Notes: a model not told the origin generated them from the sequence alone. DNA of 64,000 nucleotides from Spirosoma pollinicola (GCF_002831565.1 NZ_CP025096.1:8490468-8554467); one strand, 5' to 3'; counted from the stretch's first letter, positions 7,556-16,729 are shown. Program-made: numbers and translations.

Positions 7556-8135
7556 TCCATTCCTATTTCTAGCTTTAATTTTATCCTCGTTTATCATAGA
7601 GTCCTGCCAATCAAATAATACTACCAAGAATCAAGAGGCGGAGAAGGTTGAGGCTAGGCCCTCAAAATGGACTGAAAGCAAAATAAACGAGGTGTCCCGT
7701 AAGTACAAAGGATCAGATTTTCAAAAATCCCAGGTTAAGCGGCTGGTAGAGTCATTACAGTATGATAAAACGTTAAAAGATTTTGAGGGTGAAATAAAGT
7801 CAGGAAAAGTAAAAGAAACAATTGCCACTCCAAAATTACTGGTGAAAGATGCCATGAAATATGAGTTTAATATGGATCAAATAGCCGGCAAAAGCCCGAA
7901 AGCAATAGAAAAGATTTTTGGAAAGCCCGGTAATTTAACAACAGTACATCCATCGGGAACGCCATGCCCATGCCCGAAAAAGGTATACCTTAATGGGCTT
8001 ATCGAGATTGTCTATATGAGAGGAAAGGCTGACTGGATTACTATCAATTTGGGAAAATATGCTAAAGTAAATTCTAATGGCGTATCAACTCAAACATTTG
8101 ATGATTATACCTACACCAAGGCTTATACAAAGTAA
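7548..8135 (+). CDS. Hypothetical lipoprotein, 195 residues
   Basis: A signal sequence (MYNPFLFLALILSSFIIES) leads to Cys20, a permissive lipobox (IESC). The mature part starts with an Asn/Glu/Lys linker, then a helical charged segment (SKINEVSRKYKGSDFQKSQV) and a C-terminal half with KSPKAIEKIFGKPGNL and two Cys in TPCPCPK. The last pair may bind metal or form a disulfide. I do not recognise the family. Base composition is more AT-rich than its neighbours, which may indicate transfer. Confidence 0.65.
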   Translation: MYNPFLFLALILSSFIIESCQSNNTTKNQEAEKVEARPSKWTESKINEVSRKYKGSDFQKSQVKRLVESLQYDKTLKDFEGEIKSGKVKETIATPKLLVKDAMKYEFNMDQIAGKSPKAIEKIFGKPGNLTTVHPSGTPCPCPKKVYLNGLIEIVYMRGKADWITINLGKYAKVNSNGVSTQTFDDYTYTKAYTK

Positions 8136-8608
8136 TAAATGAATACACAACATGAAATAGTTGGTAGTGGGTGAACTGTGTTGATCAGCAAACGTAAGTA
8201 CTGAATAGATAAGCCGTCAAGCATTGATTGGGGCATACTTACGCTTTAAAGTTATTCATGCTTTTTTCTGGGAGCAATAGTCATCAACATAATTCAGCCA
8301 CTACCTCAGAGATTAATTAGCCCTTGCCGCTTAGCAAAAAACAAGAGCGTCTGCCGACAAACCATAAAAGCCGGGTAGTAACTGCTAGTTAGTTGCTACG
8401 GAAATTTTGCTATTTCGCACGGCGACGGCCGACCGTAAAATCCCCTGTCCGGGCTACGGTCACTTCGCTTATACGTTGTAAAAATCTCCAAGTCGACGAG
8501 TGCAATGGTACCAACTATTGGATCAATTCAAATAACTGACTCGCTTAATAAATTTTTTGCAACCAGATGCGTAGCCTTCAGTTACACTAAGAACATACAT
8601 CAAGATCC
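8136..8608. other. Intergenic; contains left edge of paralogous block
   Basis: No gene is seen. From about 8515 the sequence (TCAATTCA, ATAACTG, CAGTTACACTAA) aligns with 27625 onward, so the upstream region of the esterase is part of the duplication and should contain its promoter. Confidence 0.55.
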
Positions 8609-9712
8609 ATGTTCAACATCTCCAAAAAACCGAGTCTGCGTCAAACCCTACTCGCTTACCTGTTTATCCTAACCCTGTTGGCCTGCCAGGATCACCGCCT
8701 CCCCCAGCCCGGTCAGATCATTCAACCCACCGGACCCAAACCCGACTGGGGTCCCACCATTGGCCCCCAGATGCAGGCGGTGATCGAAGAGCTGGGTCGG
8801 CTTAGTCCTACCCCTCTTAACGAGTTAACACCCCAGCAGGCCCGAATGAAACCCTCCTTCAAGGATGCGGTTAACTCGCTACTCGATAAAAACAACATTC
8901 CCCGCCCTACGGCCAATGTTACCGTGAGCCAGCAAATGATTCCGGGAGCGGGTGGGACCCCCATTCGGATCGTGGTTTACAAACCCAATAATGTGTCGGG
9001 AATCCGGCCCGTCATTGTGTACTACCACGGAGGCGGCTGGGTAATTGCTAGTCCCGAAGTGTATGAATACTCAACACTGGCCTTAGCTGAAGAGACCGGA
9101 GCCATCGTGGTTTCGGTCGATTATCGACTCGCTCCGGAGAATAAATTTCCGACAGCTCATGAAGATGCCTTTGCCGCCTATAAATGGGTTAAGCAGAATG
9201 CCGCCAGCCTGAAGGGCAATCCGGATAAAGTAGCGGTGGCGGGTGAAAGTGCCGGAGGCAATATGGCCATTACAGTAAGTATGATGGCGCGTGACCAGAA
9301 CATTGGGTTGCCGATCCATATCTTATCGGTGTTCCCGGTGGCGAACAACGACCTTAATACGCCTTCTTATAATCATTACGCCAATGCCAAGCCATTGAAT
9401 CGTCCGTTGGTCCAGTATTTCACTAGCAATTACTTCAATTCACCCGCTGATGGGGACAGCCCCCTGATTTCCCTGGTGGATGTGGCCAACCTGACCGGCT
9501 TGCCACCCACCACCATTATCGGAGCTGAGATTGACCCGCTGCAAAGTGAAGGCATGCAACTGCGGGATAAACTTCAGTCGGTGGGGGTCCAGGTGACTTA
9601 TCAGCTGTTTACGGGGGCCACTCATGAGTTTTTCGGTATGTATGCCATCGTGCCCCAGGCTCAGCAGGCCCAGGAACTGGCCGCTACCCAGCTACGCAAT
9701 GCCTTCAAGTAG
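8609..9712 (+). CDS. Lipoprotein alpha/beta-hydrolase (HSL-type esterase), copy A
   Basis: The enzyme should hydrolyse short-chain esters outside the cytoplasm. A signal peptide with lipobox LLAC (Cys26) predicts lipid anchoring. The hormone-sensitive-lipase family marks are all there: oxyanion motif HGGGW at residue 140, nucleophile Ser214 in GESAGG, acid Asp309 in IGAEIDPL and His339 in GATHEFF. Length (367) is normal plus an anchor linker. An ECF sigma gene follows 144 bp downstream on the same strand, and the pairing is kept in the second copy at 27717, suggesting a functional link, perhaps cell-envelope stress. Substrate unknown. Confidence 0.9.
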   Translation: MFNISKKPSLRQTLLAYLFILTLLACQDHRLPQPGQIIQPTGPKPDWGPTIGPQMQAVIEELGRLSPTPLNELTPQQARMKPSFKDAVNSLLDKNNIPRPTANVTVSQQMIPGAGGTPIRIVVYKPNNVSGIRPVIVYYHGGGWVIASPEVYEYSTLALAEETGAIVVSVDYRLAPENKFPTAHEDAFAAYKWVKQNAASLKGNPDKVAVAGESAGGNMAITVSMMARDQNIGLPIHILSVFPVANNDLNTPSYNHYANAKPLNRPLVQYFTSNYFNSPADGDSPLISLVDVANLTGLPPTTIIGAEIDPLQSEGMQLRDKLQSVGVQVTYQLFTGATHEFFGMYAIVPQAQQAQELAATQLRNAFK

Positions 9713-9856
9713 ATAAAACGTCTTCTGGTCTGTCCGCTCCCGTATAGCCATGAAGGGAGCGGATTTGCCTAGCCCCCTGGACTGAACCTCACTTGGTAGA
9801 GTCCCAGCCCTTGATGGCTAACTGATTTGGTTCAATACCATTTTCACCCAGTCAAT

Positions 9857-10426
9857 ATGACCGTTACTTCGTCTACGGAAGAAAAACTTGTTGAGGCGCT
9901 ACAAAATCAGCAGTCAGCTGATTTCTCCCGACTCTATACGGCTTATGCGCCGGCACTGTACGGCGTGCTGCTGCGGCTGATTAAGGATCCAGCACGGGCC
10001 GAAGATTTACTCCAGGATGCCTTTATCAAGATCTGGTTGAACCGCCAGCACTATGACCCCGCCCAGGGTCGGTTGTTCACCTGGCTGCTGACCATCACCC
10101 GGAACGTGGCGCTGGATGAATTACGGAGCCGCAAAGTACACTCAAAAGCGGGCGCCTACCAGTCTGATCGGTCCGAACCCACAGTTCTGCCTGATCTGAT
10201 CGAGGGGCCGCTGAAGGGCTCTCTGACAAGCTCCCTGAAGCCTGATTATCGGGCCGTGATTCAGTTGATGTACTATAAGGGACTCACCAGTCAGGAGGCG
10301 GCAGCCATACTAAAACTTCCGGTGGGTACGGTGAAGACCCGGGTAAGGGCCGCTTTAAAGCAGCTGAAAGCTCAGTTCTGTCAGGATATCCAGCACTATC
10401 AGGTAGGTACGACTTTGACATGCTAA
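9857..10426 (+). CDS. ECF RNA polymerase sigma factor, copy A
   Basis: The protein has sigma region 2 (FSRLYTAYAPALYGVLLRL, then DLLQDAFIKIWLN and FTWLLTITRNVALDELRS) and region 4 (LMYYKGLTSQEAAAILKL, GTVKTRVRAALKQLK), the two domains of group-IV sigma factors that redirect RNA polymerase to stress promoters. ATG 9857 is chosen because the upstream ATG 9827 adds unconserved residues. No anti-sigma gene follows; instead a kinase remnant lies on the opposite strand. The central linker differs most from copy B. Confidence 0.9.
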   Translation: MTVTSSTEEKLVEALQNQQSADFSRLYTAYAPALYGVLLRLIKDPARAEDLLQDAFIKIWLNRQHYDPAQGRLFTWLLTITRNVALDELRSRKVHSKAGAYQSDRSEPTVLPDLIEGPLKGSLTSSLKPDYRAVIQLMYYKGLTSQEAAAILKLPVGTVKTRVRAALKQLKAQFCQDIQHYQVGTTLTC

Positions 10427-10564
10427 TACTCATGTATTGATATTCGATAGCGCGTTAACCGGATTGAATTTTATGGCTTATGGTTTACTGTAGTTCCTTC
10501 CCAGGAGGAACACACCCGGTAAGTGAATCGAGCATCGGACCTACGAACCACCCGTCGCATTTGG

Positions 10565-10720
10565 TTAGTTACGCGGGAAGATACACACTGAAGACTGCAC
10601 CTTCGCCCGGTTGACTATTGCTAAGATCTCGTACTTAACCAGGGAACCAATCAACAAGACCAATAATAGACCGGCTCCCAGGAGCCATACGGCTCGTACT
10701 GTTTTGGGCGACTTGCGCAT
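10565..10720 (-). pseudogene. Collapsed histidine kinase: N-terminal membrane helix fused to last codons
   Basis: From ATG 10720 the frame reads a basic start and one membrane helix (VRAVWLLGAGLLLVLLIGSL), as at the N-terminus of membrane kinases. It then runs out of frame into the end of a kinase ATPase domain. In the other frame, 10622 down to TAA 10569 reads NSQPGEGAVFSVYLPA, matching the last residues of the intact kinase at 29689 (GKGATFCVYLPL). A large internal deletion between about 10622 and 10630 explains both pieces. The 51-residue open frame could still be translated, but I infer a relic. Confidence 0.65.
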
Positions 10721-10774
10721 AAATGACTTGTTTACACTTACCTACTTACTACGAACTTACGCCTTATTAATTCA

Positions 10775-11209
10775 TTAATAGGACGCTTCTAAACAGCCAA
10801 TGATCCGTGGGCGTAGCTGATCCGCCACGTCAGGCGCCAAGGCTAAAGCGTGCTCCTTAGCCAGTTCTAGGCGCGGGAGTAGTTCATACCATTCCAGGCT
10901 GAGTAGATGTTGGCGAGTATCCTCCAGGGAATACACAATCAGATGGTGAGCTGCGTTGGCATCTTTCTGAGCAAAAACACGAACTTCTCGTAAAACGGCT
11001 TGTAGGGTCTTATGGCGACTCGTTAGGTAAAACCGTAGGTAAAATTCAAACAGGTCGGTGGCGTTGAGCTGGTCTAATGAGCGTTGGTCGATCTGGTGAG
11101 ACAGACCCCACTGATAGTAATGGGGAGGTGTTTGAAAAAATCCTTTGACTAAAACGGGGTTAAGGGTTGTACCCACTACGTGACGGTCAATTCGTTCGTT
11201 GAGTTTCAT
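10775..11209 (-). CDS. Hypothetical protein, 144 residues
   Basis: The soluble product is mostly helical, rich in Leu, His and Arg (LRFYLTSRHKTLQAVLREV, LLSLEWYELLPRLELAKEH). There is no signal peptide or membrane helix and no recognised domain. It stands alone between the kinase relic and a divergent membrane-protein gene. An intact, well-composed reading frame supports a real gene. Confidence 0.6.
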   Translation of the reverse strand: MKLNERIDRHVVGTTLNPVLVKGFFQTPPHYYQWGLSHQIDQRSLDQLNATDLFEFYLRFYLTSRHKTLQAVLREVRVFAQKDANAAHHLIVYSLEDTRQHLLSLEWYELLPRLELAKEHALALAPDVADQLRPRIIGCLEASY

Positions 11210-11384
11210 CGCATTCGGTTGTTGTTAACAACTGGATCGAGCACCTGCTAAGCACTGCTGCCTGAGAGCGGTAATCAATTCGGTATAATTTGCTCCAGTC
11301 AATGGAAGTGGCTAATTAAAAAAACGTAACTAAATCGGTCGTAGGGGGTTATCTCTACAACGGACTATTCCACCGTGCTTCACA

Positions 11385-11780
11385 ATGCAACCTCTCAAGC
11401 GCCGTCCGACCAATCTGTTAAATGCCCTGCGTCTGGTGGTGCTTTGTGTAGGCATCGAATTGTTGGGCTTTGCTTTTTCAGGCAGTTATTCGGTTGGCAG
11501 CGTGGTGGGCGTGCTCCTGGGAGCGGTGCTGGTCTATGGCCTGCTGCGCCTGGTTCATCGGGGTGTTAACGGGGCTCGGTATGGTCTGGCAGGGGTTATC
11601 ATATTGGGGTTGCTTAGCTCCCTGACGGCCTTTCCGACGGCTTATCGGCTGCATCCCGGAGCGACCGTAATCGATTTCATCTCGACGCTCATGTCGCTAA
11701 TTGCTTTACTACTCTTATTCACTACCCAATGCAATACTTGGTTCCGGGCTCATCGGGCATCCAGACTAAAACAGTCCTGA
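11385..11780 (+). CDS. Small integral membrane protein, four helices
   Basis: The 131 residues contain about four hydrophobic segments (near 15-32, 36-55, 65-85, 95-115) joined by short loops, with basic ends (MQPLKRRPT and RAHRASRLKQS). This predicts an inner-membrane protein with both termini inside. No family is recognised. It converges on the OmpA-like gene, with a long stem-loop between them. Confidence 0.6.
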   Translation: MQPLKRRPTNLLNALRLVVLCVGIELLGFAFSGSYSVGSVVGVLLGAVLVYGLLRLVHRGVNGARYGLAGVIILGLLSSLTAFPTAYRLHPGATVIDFISTLMSLIALLLLFTTQCNTWFRAHRASRLKQS

Positions 11781-12080
11781 TCGAATCATGTCTCTTCTAG
11801 CCTAATTGGTATGATTGGGCTTAAAAGGCTTCACCAACCGGACACTCGTTGTAGCCTGGCTGCTACCCAGTAGGGGCCACAGAAGCAACAGGACGATTAG
11901 TTTGTTCATAGGGGCAGGGGTATAGGTTTACCATTCTGACTAGAGCAGTCCAGCCGACCTTGATTCAGTAGCCCTTGCCATTGGCAAGGGCTACTGAAAA
12001 AATAAACCTGGGTCGTGTTGGTGGTCACCTTTCTCAACTAAATAGTAGTCGTTTGGGAGTTGTAGCCACTGTCTGATCCG
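11781..12080. other. Convergent intergenic region
   Basis: Between convergent genes; holds the stem-loop at 11964-11998 and nothing else seen. Confidence 0.5.
11964..11998. terminator. 16-bp stem-loop between convergent genes
   Basis: TTCAGTAGCCCTTGCC pairs perfectly with its complement across a 3-base loop. There is no T-run on either side, so it may act as a bidirectional barrier or RNA-end protector rather than a standard intrinsic terminator. Confidence 0.5.
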
Positions 12081-13307
12081 TTAGAGCTTCGTAATGACCA
12101 CATCGATTCGACGGTTCTTCTGACGACCGGCTGCGGTCTGGTTACTGGCCACGGGTTTGGTGTCCCCCCGCTCCCGGGTTCTCACCCGGCCAGCCGCAAT
12201 GCCGCCCTGAATCAGTGCCTGCTTGACCATGTCGGCCCGTTCCCCCGATAAGGGATCATTGATGGCCTCACCGCCCGTACTATCGGTATTACCCTCGATA
12301 CGGATTTGAAGATTAGGATAGGCCTGCATGATCTGGATCAGATCGTCCACGTGGGAACGAGCCTGGGCCGTAATACGGGCCGAATCGGTCTCAAAGGTCA
12401 AATTATCAAAGTTAAACACGCGAGGGGCCTGACGACCGGTAGCCGCTAGATAGCGGGCTAAGCTATCGGTAAACGAATGCTCAACAACGCTCAGTTTTCG
12501 ACCACCGGGCAAATCAATGGCCACTCGGACCTCGGGTCCATTGCCGTCCAGATCACTGGCAACGGTGTCAGAGGCTACTGAAGAACTTGATTCGCTCATC
12601 GGTTGGGTTTTGTCGCCCTTATAACCGCGTAGTAACAGAAACAACAGCGCCAGTAACGCCAGGGCTCCCAGCAGCCACCGCCACCAAACCGTACCAGCGG
12701 GGTGATCGTCGCGGGAAGCGGGGGGGATTGTTTCCGTTCGCAGGGGAATAGTGCTTACGGGCCGGGGTGCACCCAAGAGCCAGCCCAAAAGAGCCGCGAA
12801 CCCCGTTGGAATCGCCAACCGAGCCGAATCGGTTTCACCCAGGAGCAGCGCCGTGAGTTGGGCCTGCATCAGCGATCGGCTGGTGAATTGCTGGTGTAAG
12901 AAGCCCATTAAGACCGACATGACCAGCCCCGACAGCGTACCGGCCGATCCCAGGCTAACCCCACTGTACTGCGCTGTTGCTTCGGCCAATCGGTTGGGCT
13001 GGTCCGGATAAAGTTGCTTGAAAAGGCCATTGCCGGATTCCGCCGCTTTCTGGCGATGATCCCCAACGTTAACCAGCTGGCTCAGAGTGGGATCTTGCGC
13101 AAAGGGCGTATCACGCAGTAACTGATACAACTGGGTAGCCCCCTGCTGACCGGTGGTCCGGTTGATGACCCCAGCCGTCACAGCGGGCAGCAGGCCATCG
13201 AGCGCTTTTTGGGTGGGGCCCGGGGCTTCGCCCAGGGCGCGGGACAGCTCGCTAACTGCCGTCGGAGTAAACGTAGATCGCAGGTGGTCGAGTATGCTAT
13301 TGCTCAT
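12081..13307 (-). CDS. DUF937-OmpA fusion envelope protein
   Basis: The 408-residue product (start ATG 13307, MSNSILDHLRSTF) has an N-terminal DUF937-type helical repeat domain (about 1-180), a single membrane helix (WWRWLLGALALLALLFLLL, about 208-228), a Ser/Asp linker and a C-terminal OmpA/MotB peptidoglycan-binding domain (FNFDNLTFETDSARI, IEGNTDSTGG, NRRIDVVI). It would span the inner membrane and hold the cell wall. It is the last gene of a minus-strand cluster of stress-type envelope proteins. The order of domains is typical of Cytophagales. Confidence 0.85.
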   Translation of the reverse strand: MSNSILDHLRSTFTPTAVSELSRALGEAPGPTQKALDGLLPAVTAGVINRTTGQQGATQLYQLLRDTPFAQDPTLSQLVNVGDHRQKAAESGNGLFKQLYPDQPNRLAEATAQYSGVSLGSAGTLSGLVMSVLMGFLHQQFTSRSLMQAQLTALLLGETDSARLAIPTGFAALLGWLLGAPRPVSTIPLRTETIPPASRDDHPAGTVWWRWLLGALALLALLFLLLRGYKGDKTQPMSESSSSVASDTVASDLDGNGPEVRVAIDLPGGRKLSVVEHSFTDSLARYLAATGRQAPRVFNFDNLTFETDSARITAQARSHVDDLIQIMQAYPNLQIRIEGNTDSTGGEAINDPLSGERADMVKQALIQGGIAAGRVRTRERGDTKPVASNQTAAGRQKNRRIDVVITKL

Positions 13308-13380
13308 AGAAGTAAGGGTAAGAAAATGAGTACTGGGGTTTAAAATAGCGGGTAGGTCTGCCTCCACCCATCCCAAAAGA

Positions 13381-13632
13381 TCAGGGATTTAGCGAATCGA
13401 AATGAGGGGGCTGTACAAAGCAAACCCGATGATCGGCTAGTCGGGCAACTTGCCAGCCTGGCCCGCTGCCAAACCGTTCCGTCTGCAACCAGATGGTGTC
13501 TCCTTTTTGAATAGAGCCGGTTTGACTAGCCAAGGGATTGGCCGGATCAGTTGCCCAGGTAGTATCCTGATTGGCCTGGCAAGGGAAATTGATTTTTTTG
13601 TCCAGCCCGTCAGACAACGGTTTTTTACCCAT
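13381..13632 (-). CDS. Hypothetical small protein, 83 residues
   Basis: A soluble product with a beta-rich core (GDTIWLQTERFGSGPGW, VARLADHRVCFV), somewhat like SH3-type folds, but no family is recognised. It lies 73 bp upstream of the OmpA-like gene on the same strand and may be co-transcribed with it. No signal peptide. Confidence 0.5.
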   Translation of the reverse strand: MGKKPLSDGLDKKINFPCQANQDTTWATDPANPLASQTGSIQKGDTIWLQTERFGSGPGWQVARLADHRVCFVQPPHFDSLNP

Positions 13633-13658
13633 CTCGGTAGCAATTGATTAACTTGGCC

Positions 13659-13708
13659 GGGCAGACTGAAACGGGCTGTTTGCTAAAACAGCCCGTTTCA
13701 GTCTGCCC
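13659..13708 (-). terminator. 23-bp perfect stem-loop after YsnF-like gene
   Basis: Arms of 23 bases starting GGGCAGACTGAAACGGGC pair perfectly with a 4-base loop, 12 bp past the stop of the gene at 13720. No T-run follows. It probably separates that gene from the two downstream. Confidence 0.65.
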
Positions 13709-13719
13709 GAGCAGGGGGG

Positions 13720-14592
13720 TTACTTGGTCGAATAGGTCACCTCATCCGAATCCGTGCCGGCTGGACGAATCGATTGGTCCGTTGTGCCCAGATTCTCCAC
13801 ATCGACTTCGGTTTTGCGAACTGTATCCCGGATTACTTCCTGGCGTTCGGTAACGGCTTTGTCCACCGAGATTTCCTCTACGACATTCGCCGTTTTGGAT
13901 ACCACCGGTACTTCGGCGTGTTCAGTCAGGCTAATTTCGCCTTCCTGGAAAGCGTTCAGATCGGCCGCCGTGGCGGGCCGGTTCACCGTGGTGCGGTTCA
14001 CCGTAACCCGCTCTTCCCGCAGGCGGATGCTTTCTTCGACGGGCTTGGCCACAATCCGACTGCGCAGACGCACCCCACCCGTTTCAACCGTCCGCTTGCC
14101 CACTTCTAGATTCTCCTCGATTACTTTGATGGTTTGATCGCCATCAGTACCCAACGCTGCGGTTGGCGTTGGGCTGCTATACCCATACTCGGTAGCCCGT
14201 TCGTTGACGTCCACGGCCCCGGCTTCATCTAGAATATCAGCGGCTTGTTCGGCCTGTTCATCCGTGTCCGCATGCACGGTCACAATCGAGCCGCGACCAC
14301 CAACGGTCGAATACTTTTTAGTATCCTCGTCGTCATCGCTGCCAAACAGTGAACTAAAGAAACCACCTACGCTGCTGCCCACGTCTTTGGTATCATCGAC
14401 GAGTTCTTCGCTCCGGGTACCGGACGTGTTCACATGCCGATCCGGGATAAGCGCATCGGAGCCCGTAGCCGCGCTGCCCGTGCCGGCTGACAGATCGATG
14501 TTACTGCGGCTGAAGCCGTTACTAACTAACTGGTCAACGGCCGTTTGGGCTTCGGAAGCATTATCAAAAATGCCAATTACTGTGTGTGCCAT
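13720..14592 (-). CDS. General-stress YsnF/AvaK (DUF2382) protein with GsmT-like N-terminus
   Basis: The N-terminus (HTVIGIFDNASEAQTAVDQL) matches the ferredoxin-like domain at the start of general stress protein 17M-type proteins. An acidic Ser/Gly linker (residues 40-100) contains GSDDDED. A second alpha/beta piece (SIVTVHADTDEQAEQAADIL) follows. The C-terminal half from about 150 is the YsnF/AvaK repeat (IKVIEENLEVGKRTVETGGVR, SIRLREERVTVNR). These proteins are induced by general stress in many bacteria; their activity is unknown. It is very acidic, probably cytoplasmic, and next to a second YsnF/AvaK gene. Confidence 0.85.
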   Translation of the reverse strand: MAHTVIGIFDNASEAQTAVDQLVSNGFSRSNIDLSAGTGSAATGSDALIPDRHVNTSGTRSEELVDDTKDVGSSVGGFFSSLFGSDDDEDTKKYSTVGGRGSIVTVHADTDEQAEQAADILDEAGAVDVNERATEYGYSSPTPTAALGTDGDQTIKVIEENLEVGKRTVETGGVRLRSRIVAKPVEESIRLREERVTVNRTTVNRPATAADLNAFQEGEISLTEHAEVPVVSKTANVVEEISVDKAVTERQEVIRDTVRKTEVDVENLGTTDQSIRPAGTDSDEVTYSTK

Positions 14593-14660
14593 GTGTTGTT
14601 TTGGGGTTTACTACGGTTTGCGGTAAGATTAAAATTGATTTATTAACGAAGGCCTCTTGA

Positions 14661-15113
14661 CTAGGCCGGACGTTCGGAGGTAGCAGGCGTCCGCTCGACG
14701 GTCATCTCTTCCCGGCGTAGCCGAACGGTCTGGGTGTCCTGAATTTGAGTTTGCTGGCTGGTTACCCAAATTTCTTCGATGAGCAGAAGCCGTTTCTGCA
14801 CGACCAGCACTTCTTTCACCACGGGATAAATAGTCGTCTGCCCTTCCTGGCGAGTAGCGGGCAGCTCGTCCACATAGGCATTAATGGCCGTTCGCTCGAC
14901 GATGTAGCCCTCACTAAGCAGCGGGATGGTGACCGTTTCATCGGTTTGGTGAACGGTTTTACGCAGCCTTACCCGGCCCGTTTCGACTAGTTGGGTCGTA
15001 ACCTGGAGCCGTTCTTCGAGTAGCGGGATTCGTCGTGTTTCCGAGAAAGCACCATCCGTTGTTGACGGCGTGAAACCGCCAGTTGATGAAGTACGCTCGT
15101 TGGGTGAATTCAT
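14661..15113 (-). CDS. YsnF/AvaK (DUF2382) domain protein
   Basis: After a Ser/Thr-rich start the product carries one DUF2382 domain: IPLLEERLQVTTQLVETGRVR at about residue 28, then VTIPLLSEGYIVERTAINAYV and a closing VRLRREEMTVERTP. The alternating charged beta pattern is that of the neighbouring larger protein. The two genes are 68 bp apart on the same strand and probably act together in an envelope or stress function that remains undefined. Length 150, no signal peptide. Confidence 0.8.
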   Translation of the reverse strand: MNSPNERTSSTGGFTPSTTDGAFSETRRIPLLEERLQVTTQLVETGRVRLRKTVHQTDETVTIPLLSEGYIVERTAINAYVDELPATRQEGQTTIYPVVKEVLVVQKRLLLIEEIWVTSQQTQIQDTQTVRLRREEMTVERTPATSERPA

Positions 15114-15189
15114 GGGGGTAAAAAAGATATAACGGTTAGAATTATACGTCCTTAAGGAAACAGACCAAATTGCTTGGCACGTATCGGTA

Positions 15190-15561
15190 CTATTTTAAGT
15201 CGGACTTCGACGTATCCGCTTTTGAGCTATTGGCGGCTTGCCGCATGGCCGATGAGAGTCCTTCCAGCAGGGCCGGCATTTCCCCTTCCCCGCCCATGTC
15301 GGTAGCGAGTAGAGAAAGCTCGTCAGCTACTGGACTCATGGCCGTTTGCACCGCTTCGGGTTGAAGCGGACTCGCTTCCAGTAAGGCCTTCAAGGCTGTT
15401 AACTGGTCGGCGAGTGGCCGGGTGTTCTCACCCGCCTGAAGGGGCTCCAGCCATGAATCAATCAGGGCGACACCCGCCTGAGGCGTGAGTGGTCCAGACT
15501 CGCCCATCAAGTGGCGGGTGGTCTGATCGAGTAAGTCGGTCGTATCAGCGAGGGATAACAT
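15190..15561 (-). CDS. Hypothetical helical protein, 123 residues
   Basis: The start chosen is ATG 15561 (MLSLADTTDLLDQT); the frame is open upstream, but that part overlaps the end of the next gene and is not protein-like. The product is acidic and helical, with many Leu and Ala and a Ser/Lys tail (SSKADTSKSDLK). No domain is recognised. Position inside the stress cluster, same strand, suggests co-expression with its neighbours. Confidence 0.6.
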   Translation of the reverse strand: MLSLADTTDLLDQTTRHLMGESGPLTPQAGVALIDSWLEPLQAGENTRPLADQLTALKALLEASPLQPEAVQTAMSPVADELSLLATDMGGEGEMPALLEGLSSAMRQAANSSKADTSKSDLK

Positions 15562-15688
15562 TAGGCTAAACGGTAGAAAAAATAAACACGAACTTTTGTT
15601 AAAAAACAGGACTTGGTTGGTAGGGCGCTTACCGAACCGGGAGGCCCGGTCCGATAAGCGCCATCGCTTCACCAGTTCAGTAAGTGGC

Positions 15689-16729
15689 TTACCGAATCGA
15701 CCCCACCGGGCGATCATAGGTAGAATAATCATCCTTCGAGTCGGTGCCCATTTTGGCTCCGTAACCCGCAGCCACCACCCCAATCAATAACCCGATAAAT
15801 CCAAAGATGGCCCCTTTCGAAGCAGCCGAAGCCGCCTCATCGGCTACCTGACGAGCTTTCACTTCGGCTTCTTTCTTGGCCTGCTCAAATTTGACGCTGG
15901 CCTGCTGATAGGTCTTGATCCAGCTATCGACCGTTTGCTCGGCTTCAGTCCGGGATTTACCCGTGCGTTTCATCACGACATTGACCGCATCTTCTTTGTC
16001 TACGCTGTTAACCGTGGCCTGACCCTGCTTAAACAGGCGGCTAAACAAGCCACTGGCAACATCATCAGCCGCCTGGGGATTTGAAGCCGCCCGACCAGCC
16101 GCGGCTTTGGTCTGATCAGTGGCCCGGTCCGCTTTGGCTTCCAGCGTATTGGGATTCAGATTCGGATCGCCCGTCTGGCGCAGTAGCTGGTTGACCTGTT
16201 CTTTCAAGTCACCCAGGTCCATATTTTCCGTGTCAATGCCATTGGCTTTAAGCTGTCCCTGGACCGCGTTACCAATGCCAGGCGCGGCCGAAGCCACCGC
16301 CGTTCCAGCGGTACTCACCAGCCCACCGACCAGCTTGCCCGCTCCGCCGATAATACTGCCGATGGTTGTGGTCAGAAAATAAATGGTCAGTAGCGTCACC
16401 AGACACCAAGTCAGCACCCCGTGAATGATACCATCGAACAAACGGGGGGCGCTGGCTAGCCGACCGGCGATCCAGCCGCCCACAAACAGCGAGAGTAAAC
16501 TACTGATAATATACCAGATGGCACTGCCCATGCCCAGACCCGCCGTGGGGTTGCGCTCCTGGAGGGGGTCGATGGTTCCCAGACCGATGCCCAGACCCAG
16601 CAGGGTAAGCAGCATTTGGGTGACAATGGCGACCAGCACTCCGGCAAAGACCGCACTCCAAGAGATGCGTTTGAGTAAATCTAGGCCACCCGTACGGGGA
16701 TGCTCGGTATATACGATTTCTTTTTCCAT
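15689..16729 (-). CDS. Multi-spanning membrane protein with coiled-coil loop
   Basis: The start is ATG 16729 (MEKEIVYTEHPRTGG). Residues about 20-130 hold three or four membrane helices (WSAVFAGVLVAIVTQMLL, IWYIISSLLSLFVGGWIAG, VLTWCLVTLLTIYFLTT). A long soluble segment follows, with Ala/Gln-rich helices and a predicted coiled coil (FEQAKKEAEVKARQVADEAAS). A last Gly-rich helix (GAIFGFIGLLIGVVAAGYGA) lies near the C-terminus. Similar proteins sit in stress and envelope clusters of Bacteroidota; the function is unknown. It is the largest membrane member of the cluster. Confidence 0.75.
   Translation of the reverse strand: MEKEIVYTEHPRTGGLDLLKRISWSAVFAGVLVAIVTQMLLTLLGLGIGLGTIDPLQERNPTAGLGMGSAIWYIISSLLSLFVGGWIAGRLASAPRLFDGIIHGVLTWCLVTLLTIYFLTTTIGSIIGGAGKLVGGLVSTAGTAVASAAPGIGNAVQGQLKANGIDTENMDLGDLKEQVNQLLRQTGDPNLNPNTLEAKADRATDQTKAAAGRAASNPQAADDVASGLFSRLFKQGQATVNSVDKEDAVNVVMKRTGKSRTEAEQTVDSWIKTYQQASVKFEQAKKEAEVKARQVADEAASAASKGAIFGFIGLLIGVVAAGYGAKMGTDSKDDYSTYDRPVGSIR

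Larger units (their letters stand above)
8515..10622. repeat. Paralogous block A: esterase, ECF sigma, kinase 3' end
   Basis: This block aligns along its length with 27625-29745: spacer, esterase, spacer, sigma factor, spacer and the last codons of a histidine kinase. The esterases are over 90% identical in protein, with many synonymous changes, so the duplication is old and kept, not an assembly repeat. Block A ends where the kinase gene has collapsed. Confidence 0.85.

Noticed and set aside
13754..14626. Long Ser/Thr/Arg-rich frames on the plus strand
   Set aside because: They are antisense to the YsnF/AvaK gene, whose minus-strand product has clear domains.
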